64,000 nucleotides of DNA from an uncultured Bartonella sp. (lineage in GTDB: Bacteria > Pseudomonadota > Alphaproteobacteria > Rhizobiales > Rhizobiaceae), in NCBI RefSeq assembly GCF_946479275.1, contig NZ_CAMLFE010000007.1, forward strand, positions 1-64,000, written 5' to 3'. Numbering within the stretch: position 1 is the stretch's first letter; every line of letters begins with the position of its first letter. The notes beneath the pieces were generated by a model. It did no database searches. It was given only the letters and a program-made list of their open reading frames with translations, and was not told the origin of the DNA. Position numbers and translations under genes: made by a program. Shown piece by piece: positions 58,391 to 64,000 of this stretch.

Positions 58391-58681
58391 TTGACGCCGC
58401 TTGCTATTGAAACATTCCGTAAAAAAGGCTTGGAACCGGCGGTCTCGGCGAGCTCAAGCCAGATCGACTTTTTGTTCGGCCTTGTTGCAGCAGGTATGGG
58501 GGTGGGCTTTTTGCCAAGGATGATTGCAGAAAAACGCAATGTCAAAAATGTTAAAACGGTCGAAATCACCGATACGGCAATCGAATGGCATATGGCGTTG
58601 ATCTGGCGTAGTAACAATCACCTTTCCTATGCGGCTCGTGAATGGTTGCGTCTATCACGGCAATATCACGGTACGCAGTGA
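58391..58681 (+). pseudogene. Dead 3' fragment of the LysR gene, duplicated
   Basis: 96 codons repeat the C-terminal third of the regulator at 56561-57442 (TPLAIETFRKKGLEP, then QIDFLFGLVAAGMGVGFLPR to the identical stop). There is no DNA-binding domain and no promoter of its own. It is a by-product of the 1,239-bp tandem duplication. Confidence 0.92.
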
Positions 58682-58916
58682 TAAAAGTTATCCAATGTCG
58701 TTTATAAAAGAATTCTCCGGACGGAGGTCGGTTTAATTGTCAATATCGGGAAATTGTTTTTAAAAATAATTTGGAAAAACTGTTATCAATTTTATTTTTC
58801 TTTTACTAAAAATGCAGTAATCCTTTGTTCTTTTTATGAAAAGCGGTCAATAAAAGCATTGACGTCAATACATAAATAAAGAGCGGGCGGAAAACGTCAT
58901 AATTGGGATTAGGTCT

Positions 58917-59543
58917 ATGAAAACTCAAAAACGACGGTTTATTGTTGTCGGAAATGCCGATTTACCGCGAGATCTTTCTCGCGAAATAGACAGTGCCGAC
59001 TATGTTTTACGCTTCAATCAGCCACGTTTGCTTGATGGTTGGAGCGGTTCGAAGACAAGTTGTTTGATGATGTGTAATTCTGGCAAACCGATGCAGGAAA
59101 AGCTTGGCGACCCGACTTTTTTTGAATGCAAGTTTTTCAAAAAGGCAGAATTGATTACATTTGTCTACCATCCCTATATCATGAAAACTTATTTTGCCCG
59201 CCCGCGTTTGCTGTCGCAATTATTCAGACATCGTCGGGTCGATTGGACAGAGCAGGCAATTAAAGTCCTCGGTGAAGCGGGTAAGGATATTCTGATAAAA
59301 TCTGCACAATTCTACCTTGATGCCTGTGCCGAAATTGGCATTAAAGATGAAAAGCTGAAGGAATGGTTTCCTTCAACCGGCTATCTCGGAATCTGGGATT
59401 TCCTACACCACTACGATTTGACCGAGTGGGAAATTTACATATGTGGCTTCACCTGGAAAGGTTGGAAACATCACGCCTGGTCAGCAGAAGAAAGATGGGT
59501 TCGCGAACGTGTCAATGAAGGAACATGCCATTTCCTTGAATGA
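58917..59543 (+). CDS. Sialyltransferase-like (GT29-type) protein, copy 2
   Basis: 208 residues, paralogue of 57678-58304. The first 42 residues and the whole upstream 235 bp are the same, but the remainder differs at many positions (for example KTSCLMMCNSGKPMQEKLGD against KTNCLMMSNCNEPMQERLSD). Motif equivalents are kept: the L-type block (10-37), WFPSTGYLGIWDFLH and ICGF (about 154-185), and HHAWSAEERWVRE near 190-202 with HxxxxE. The conserved motifs with different surroundings suggest two active transferases with different substrates. It is followed after about 105 bp by the GT25 gene. Confidence 0.7.
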   Translation: MKTQKRRFIVVGNADLPRDLSREIDSADYVLRFNQPRLLDGWSGSKTSCLMMCNSGKPMQEKLGDPTFFECKFFKKAELITFVYHPYIMKTYFARPRLLSQLFRHRRVDWTEQAIKVLGEAGKDILIKSAQFYLDACAEIGIKDEKLKEWFPSTGYLGIWDFLHHYDLTEWEIYICGFTWKGWKHHAWSAEERWVRERVNEGTCHFLE

Positions 59544-59649
59544 CAAATTTTAAGAGCAAGCGGTATAATTCACATTGTTTTCCTTTCCATTCGTCCCTAG
59601 TATGGAAGCCGGGCTTTAACCGCCCGTTTTTAAAACTTTCGGGTCGAAT

Positions 59650-60390
59650 ATGAACGGTTCAGAAAAAACCATCAAAGCGCTGATTATCCATCTTGATCGT
59701 GCGGATGAGCGACAGATACAGGTTGAATTGCTCGAAAGAATGCTGCCTTGTCCTGCAATGGTGTTAGGAGCTGTTGATAGTCTTGACCTTGATGACAAAA
59801 CGATTTTCCAATTTTACAGAAAACAGCTTTATCGTCCTTTTTATCCCTTTGCTTTGTCAAAAAATGAAATTGCGTGTTTTTTGTCGCATAGGCGTGCCTG
59901 GCAAAAAATTATTGATGAGGGGATGGATGCCGGCTTTATCATTGAAGACGACGTTGCCTTGGACGAGCGATTTGATGAAGTTTTCCAGTTTGCCGTTCAA
60001 GAAATCAATGAGGAAAGTTTTATCCGTTTTCCTTTTCGTTTGCGCGAAACAGGAAAAATAATTGCAGAAAAAGGCGATATCAAACTGATAAAGCCAACAG
60101 AAATCGGGTTGGGGCAAGTTGCCCAACTTGTCGGGCGGAATGCTGCCAGAAAACTTCTTGATGCGACAGCCACATTTGATCGTCCGGTCGATACGACCGA
60201 ACAACTTTATTGGAAAACCGGTGTTCATCCGGAGGTTGTATTACCTCCGGTGGTCCGCGAAATTTCTGCCGAGCTTGGCGGTTCGACAATCAAAAGCAAA
60301 CACTCTCTTTTTGCCCGCATTTATCGTGAAATAACCCGTCCGCTCTACCGGCATCGCATAAAAGTTCTATCGAAACATCAGGAAGGTTGA
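59650..60390 (+). CDS. Glycosyltransferase family 25 (LPS-type) protein
   Basis: The 246-residue protein matches GT25, which adds galactose or other sugars to lipooligosaccharide or surface glycans. Features are the N-terminal ALIIHLDRADERQIQVELLE near 10-29, then FALSKNEIACFLSHRRAWQK near 71-90 and AGFIIEDDVALDERFDEVFQ near 97-116, whose EDD is the catalytic/metal motif. A C-terminal basic helix (RIYREITRPLYRHRIKVL) may touch the membrane. Its stop is 1 bp from the next start, so it is co-transcribed with the deacetylase. The acceptor is unknown. Confidence 0.85.
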   Translation: MNGSEKTIKALIIHLDRADERQIQVELLERMLPCPAMVLGAVDSLDLDDKTIFQFYRKQLYRPFYPFALSKNEIACFLSHRRAWQKIIDEGMDAGFIIEDDVALDERFDEVFQFAVQEINEESFIRFPFRLRETGKIIAEKGDIKLIKPTEIGLGQVAQLVGRNAARKLLDATATFDRPVDTTEQLYWKTGVHPEVVLPPVVREISAELGGSTIKSKHSLFARIYREITRPLYRHRIKVLSKHQEG

Positions 60391-60391
60391 G

Positions 60392-61090
60392 ATGGCTGTC
60401 CCCATACTTCTTTATCATCATATTGGAATTCCCCCCAAGGCAGGTATTCCGGGGCGCTCGAATTATGTTACGGTTGAAAAATTTATAAGGCAAATGCACG
60501 TCCTGAAACGTATCGGTTTTCAAGGTTTGTCGCTTAAAGAAGCAATGCCTTATATTCGTGGCAGCAAAAAGGGAAAAGTCGCGGCAATAACTTTCGACGA
60601 CGGTTTTTTATCGGTTTATCAGGATGCCATGCCTGTTCTTGATGAATTGGGGTTCAATGCGACCAATTTTTTTGTCTCTTCGCGTATGGGGCTCGACAAT
60701 TCATGGGATAATGAACGTTCACAGCGCGACAAGATAATGACATTCGACCAAATGAGAGATTGGGCGGCGCATGGGCATGAAGTCGGAGGCCATACAAATG
60801 ACCATCCGCATTTAAAAGATATTCCGATTGAGGAAGCAGAACGCCAGATTATCGAAAACAAGGCAAAACTTGAAGAAGAACTCGGCTCGCCCATTATATC
60901 TTTTGCCTATCCATTTGGTGACGAAAATGAAGCCATCCAAAAAATCGTAAAAAATGCCGGTTATCGTTATGCTGTTACAACAGTCAAATCACGCGCACGG
61001 GGAAACGAGGGGGATTTTGAATTGCCCAGACACAGTATTCGCCGCAATGACACAATTTTACATTTTTTAGCCAAGTGTCTTTTGCGCTAG
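60392..61090 (+). CDS. Polysaccharide deacetylase (NodB/CE4 family)
   Basis: The 232-residue CE4-type protein has PILLYHHIGIPPKAGIPG near 4-21, the metal/catalytic AITFDDGFLSVYQDAMPVLD near 65-84, the HxxxH-type GHEVGGHTNDHPHLKDI near 128-144, and SFAYPFGDENEAIQKI near 169-184 with RHSIRRND near the end. It would remove acetyl groups from a sugar polymer or lipid-linked sugar. No signal peptide is visible, so either the substrate is cytoplasmic or export is unconventional. It starts 1 bp after the GT25 stop, supporting a shared role in surface-glycan modification. Confidence 0.87.
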   Translation: MAVPILLYHHIGIPPKAGIPGRSNYVTVEKFIRQMHVLKRIGFQGLSLKEAMPYIRGSKKGKVAAITFDDGFLSVYQDAMPVLDELGFNATNFFVSSRMGLDNSWDNERSQRDKIMTFDQMRDWAAHGHEVGGHTNDHPHLKDIPIEEAERQIIENKAKLEEELGSPIISFAYPFGDENEAIQKIVKNAGYRYAVTTVKSRARGNEGDFELPRHSIRRNDTILHFLAKCLLR

Positions 61091-61154
61091 CGGGGCATAA
61101 ATTACGTTTTCACAGCATTTTCATTGTTGTTGGAATAAAATTCGACTAAAAAAA

Positions 61155-61176
61155 TGCCGGGCAATGAAACCCGGCA
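61155..61176. terminator. GC-rich hairpin after the deacetylase gene
   Basis: TGCCGGG (61155-61161) and CCCGGCA (61170-61176) form a 7-bp GC-rich stem with an 8-nt loop, flanked by A-runs on both sides. On the minus strand it has the T-run of a classical terminator; on the plus strand the downstream tract is AAAATTT. It may end the GT25-deacetylase transcript inefficiently. Confidence 0.45.
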
Positions 61177-61276
61177 AAAATTTAAACAAGGGCATTTCAG
61201 AAACAAGCTTTTCACTGGAAGCCGAAATGTAATTCGGTTTTAATCATTTATGGTTAATAAAAGGTAAAGGGACGAG

Positions 61277-63175
61277 GTGCACAGAAAAAAACTGAAATAT
61301 ATCGGTGCGGTAGTTTTGCTGTTAGGAATTATCGTCGTGGCGATTTTCCTGCTGTTACCGGCTCTCGTTTCGACCGATGCGATCCGCATCCGTCTTGCAC
61401 AGGATTTAAGTGCATGGACGGGTTATAATGTTCAATTGCGGGAAGCGCCGAAACTTGATCTTTTTCCTTATCCCAAAGCGTCATTGGCCGGTGTGACACT
61501 CACGCCGACAAATGATGATACAGCGCCTCTTATGGAAGCAGAGCGTATTGAAGTCGATTTATCACTCATTGATGCATTATTCGGGCATATTACGTTTTCG
61601 CAAACGCGCATTATCAACCCACATTTTGTAATGGAAGAACCGGTCAAAACAGTTACGGATTTTTTTGACGCTCTTTCAAGGTCACAAGGAAGCTTCGGCG
61701 CAGCTGTTCGTGAAGCCCGTGAGATTGTTAACAAAAACCCCGATCATCCGGATACAACCCGCCTACTTAATCAACCATTCGGACGGATAGTGATTGACAA
61801 TGGAGAGCTCCTCTATCGCAAGAACCTTGGAGGCATGGCAGAAAAAATTACTGCACTTAACGCTGTTCTTGAATGGCCGGAATCAACCAGAGCGGCAAGT
61901 TTTCGCGCCAACGCAATGTGGCACGGGAAAGCAACCGATTTACGTATTGACGCGATGCAGGCGTTGATATTTTTTTCCGGTGGCACCAGTGATCTTAAAG
62001 CCAGTCTTAATTCTTCAAGTGGTGGTATTACTTTTGAAGGGAAAGGCCGCCTTTCCGAAAGTTATATTTTTGATGGACGAATTGCAGCACGTTCTCCGGG
62101 CTGGAACAAGACTATGGATTGGCTCGGTTACCGCCAGGTGCTGGGACAAGGATTGAAAGCACCAGTTGTCTGGGAATCGGATTTTTCTGCCCAACCCGGT
62201 CATATGCAATTTAACAATGTCAATTTCAAACTTGGGAATGATAATGCCCGCGGCGCACTTGCCACCGGCTATCAGGATCATCTGCCGGTCATTAGCGGCT
62301 CGCTTGCTTTTGATAAACTCAATCTTGATACATTGATTGCAACATTTTTTCCGGATGAAGAAAAAAACGAATTTCTTGATCTTTCGGTTCTTGACATGAT
62401 CGGTCTTGATATCCGCATGTCTGCACCGGAAGCAAGGCTCGGGACAATAACCCTCAATAATCTTGCCGCGGCCATACAGATCAGAAACGGGCGGGGAATT
62501 TTCGATCTCGGCAATGCCAATGCATTTGGCGGTGCCATCCAATCCAATATCCAGATCAGTCGCGATAATGATAAAGCCAGCATTGAAGGACGGGTGTCAG
62601 GAAATTCTCTCGACCTCCAATCAATAGCGCAGGCTTTCGGTCATCCTTCCTTTGTCAATGCAAAAACCGGTCTTATCCTGACAATGCATGCCCCATTCAG
62701 CCGGTGGTCGGAAGTGGTATCCAGAATGCAAGGCCATCTGACGTTGAATATGTTGTCGGGCAATATCAAAGGCTACGACCTAGAAAAGTTGCGCACAGCA
62801 ATAAGCGGTGGCGATGAAGCACGGGTTGAAAATTCTGAAGATGCATCGACAGATTTTGACAGATGGGATATCGAAACAACTATTACCGACGAAAACCTTG
62901 TTATTGATAAATCGGTCATCCAGATGGGCAATTGGCAACTTCTGACCAAAGGAACCGCGGATATTCAAACTGAAGACAATAAAAGCAATGGTTATGAAAT
63001 TAAACTTGATGCGGTTTTGAAAAAAGTGCCACGCTCCGACAAAGCTTGCTCCGATGTTACCTGCGTGATGAACAGTCTTGCCAAGCCATTGAGTTTTTTA
63101 ATGTCTGGCAGTCGATTTCCTTTTGGCATTATTAATCTTCAGCGCAATAATGCGTCAGAAGGGCAACTGGACTAA
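61277..63175 (+). CDS. AsmA family protein
   Basis: The 632-residue inner-membrane-anchored protein of the AsmA type has an N-terminal helix IGAVVLLLGIIVVAIFLLLP near 9-28. The family N-terminus IRIRLAQDLSAWTGYNVQLR near 36-55, with LFPYPKASLAGVTL near 62-75, follows. The C-terminal domain is LTLNMLSGNIKGYDLEKLRT near 489-508 and ends with NNASEGQLD. Such proteins reach through the periplasm and are linked to lipid transport to, or biogenesis of, the outer membrane. The start is a GTG with an AAGGGACGAG site. It stands alone. Confidence 0.87.
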   Translation: MHRKKLKYIGAVVLLLGIIVVAIFLLLPALVSTDAIRIRLAQDLSAWTGYNVQLREAPKLDLFPYPKASLAGVTLTPTNDDTAPLMEAERIEVDLSLIDALFGHITFSQTRIINPHFVMEEPVKTVTDFFDALSRSQGSFGAAVREAREIVNKNPDHPDTTRLLNQPFGRIVIDNGELLYRKNLGGMAEKITALNAVLEWPESTRAASFRANAMWHGKATDLRIDAMQALIFFSGGTSDLKASLNSSSGGITFEGKGRLSESYIFDGRIAARSPGWNKTMDWLGYRQVLGQGLKAPVVWESDFSAQPGHMQFNNVNFKLGNDNARGALATGYQDHLPVISGSLAFDKLNLDTLIATFFPDEEKNEFLDLSVLDMIGLDIRMSAPEARLGTITLNNLAAAIQIRNGRGIFDLGNANAFGGAIQSNIQISRDNDKASIEGRVSGNSLDLQSIAQAFGHPSFVNAKTGLILTMHAPFSRWSEVVSRMQGHLTLNMLSGNIKGYDLEKLRTAISGGDEARVENSEDASTDFDRWDIETTITDENLVIDKSVIQMGNWQLLTKGTADIQTEDNKSNGYEIKLDAVLKKVPRSDKACSDVTCVMNSLAKPLSFLMSGSRFPFGIINLQRNNASEGQLD

Positions 63176-63227
63176 AAGCAATTTCGAGGCATAACCACCA
63201 ACACCTATTATTATCGGTTTTAAAAAA

Positions 63228-63914
63228 ATGGTAAAACTTTTGGCACTGTCAGTCGGTCCGATAAAAGCAATAGGACCAGAGAACTTGCAAAGCGGGATTG
63301 ACAAGAAACCGGTTGACCGACCTCTTTTCCTCACCAAAACCGGCTTTATCGGTGACGAGCAGGCAGACAAGAAACATCATGGTGGCGCGGAAAAGGCTGT
63401 TCATCACTATGATTTCGACCATTATGCTTTCTGGAAAAAAGAATTGGGGCATAAAGTGGTCTTTGATTTACCCACCGCCTTCGGGGAAAATCTGTCAACC
63501 TCCGGTTTGAGCGAGAAAGATATTGCCGTCGGGGATGTTTATCGTCTTGGAAAAGCAATTATAGAAGTTTCACAAGGAAGACAGCCCTGTTTCCGGCTCA
63601 ATGTCAGGTTCGGAGTGGCTGATATGTCGGTTCGTACGCAAAAAAGCGGACGAACAGGCTGGTACTATCGTGTTTTGCAGGAGGGGGAAGTATCTTTACA
63701 AGACGAGCTAGAGCTTGTCGAGCGGCGTCATGAATTGTGGACAATCTATCGGATATGGAAAGCTTTTTATGTGACGAGAAATGACTATGAAGAATTGTCG
63801 CATATAGCTTCATTGAACGAACTTTCGCCAAGCTGGCGCTCTCTTGCTCAAAAGCGGTTGGATAGTCACGAGATAGAAGACTGGACAAAGAGATTGTACG
63901 GTGTAGTCCAATAA
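63228..63914 (+). CDS. MOSC domain protein (YiiM-like)
   Basis: 228-residue protein of the MOSC family related to YiiM, which in E. coli has molybdenum-cofactor-dependent reductase activity on N-hydroxylated compounds. Motifs are TKTGFIGDEQADKKHHGGAE near 38-57, then AVHHYDFDHYAFW near 59-71 and FGENLSTSGLSEKDIAVGDV near 88-107. The key cysteine is in VSQGRQPCFRLNVRF near 119-133, and RTGWYYRVLQEGEVSL near 146-161 follows. The C-terminal helical part completes the family length. ATG start; single gene near the window edge. Confidence 0.9.
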   Translation: MVKLLALSVGPIKAIGPENLQSGIDKKPVDRPLFLTKTGFIGDEQADKKHHGGAEKAVHHYDFDHYAFWKKELGHKVVFDLPTAFGENLSTSGLSEKDIAVGDVYRLGKAIIEVSQGRQPCFRLNVRFGVADMSVRTQKSGRTGWYYRVLQEGEVSLQDELELVERRHELWTIYRIWKAFYVTRNDYEELSHIASLNELSPSWRSLAQKRLDSHEIEDWTKRLYGVVQ

Positions 63915-64000
63915 GCTGCATCGGGGGCTAAGGAATTTTCGTCAATCGCAGCGAAGGGTTTCCTTGATCGTTTCGTATCGTTTTGCTGCTCTTCATTTGA

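Larger units (their letters stand above)
58391..59630. repeat. Tandem duplication, unit 2 (lysR fragment + GT29-like gene 2)
   Basis: Second unit of the 1,239-bp repeat. It joins unit 1 at 58390/58391, where the spacer after GT29 gene 1 runs directly into lysR sequence. It ends near 59630 at TTAACCGCCCGTTTT-like sequence. Confidence 0.9.

Overview
This window looks like a chromosome segment of an alphaproteobacterium of the order Rhizobiales, probably of the Bartonella/Brucella type with lowered GC. The evidence is: purA - membrane protein - rpoH - rluD gene order; serC-serA preceded by the alphaproteobacterial serC RNA motif; a tRNA-His with A73 and no encoded G-1; a PleC/DivJ/PdhS-type kinase; ureDABCEFG order; an Entner-Doudoroff zwf-pgl-edd cluster; and rhizobial-style repeat DNA. 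The urease operon, putrescine genes, AT-rich spacers and many gene remnants would suit a host- or insect-gut-associated member, but the species cannot be read from the sequence. I see no transposase, integrase, prophage or CRISPR array.

Layout. 1-3380 is a low-coding-density area with a YjbR-family gene, a DUF3995 membrane protein and decayed partial copies of the yjbR region. tRNA-Phe and tRNA-Glu follow. 3860-9487 (minus) is a complete urease operon ureD-A-hupE-B-C-E-F-G with a nickel permease between ureA and ureB. 9.6-14.5 kb holds a lipoprotein, a broken NmrA-like gene and serC-serA-GNAT. 15.3-17.8 kb is glpT-glpQ (minus). 19-25.2 kb is purA, a large membrane-anchored protein of unknown function, rpoH and rluD. 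24.9-29.25 kb is a tandem duplication of about 2.2 kb that gives two aldehyde dehydrogenase genes and a dead rluD fragment. 30.2-36.4 kb is osmolyte and proline metabolism: proP behind a structured leader, then an Lrp-type regulator divergent from putA. 36.5-43.4 kb has a soluble FtsK, a PAS histidine kinase and mscL. 44-54.9 kb has DUF952-pyrD, tRNA-His, puuA-puuB-like genes, zwf-pgl-edd and folD. 55.3-57.4 kb has lrgAB with a divergent LysR gene. 57.2-59.6 kb is a second tandem duplication (1,239 bp) that gives two sialyltransferase-like (GT29) genes and a dead lysR tail. These are followed by a GT25 glycosyltransferase and a polysaccharide deacetylase, then an AsmA protein and a MOSC protein.

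How the genes fit together. Nitrogen acquisition is a theme: urease, proline oxidation (PutA) and gamma-glutamyl-putrescine breakdown (puuA, puuB and perhaps the aldehyde dehydrogenases) all release ammonia or glutamate. Hexose flows through zwf-pgl-edd. The 57-61 kb genes look like a surface-glycan decoration locus. The most unusual signals are the switch-like leader upstream of proP, the GT29 pair with a perfectly identical 459-bp core between diverged flanks, and three independent segmental duplications that each left a truncated neighbour.
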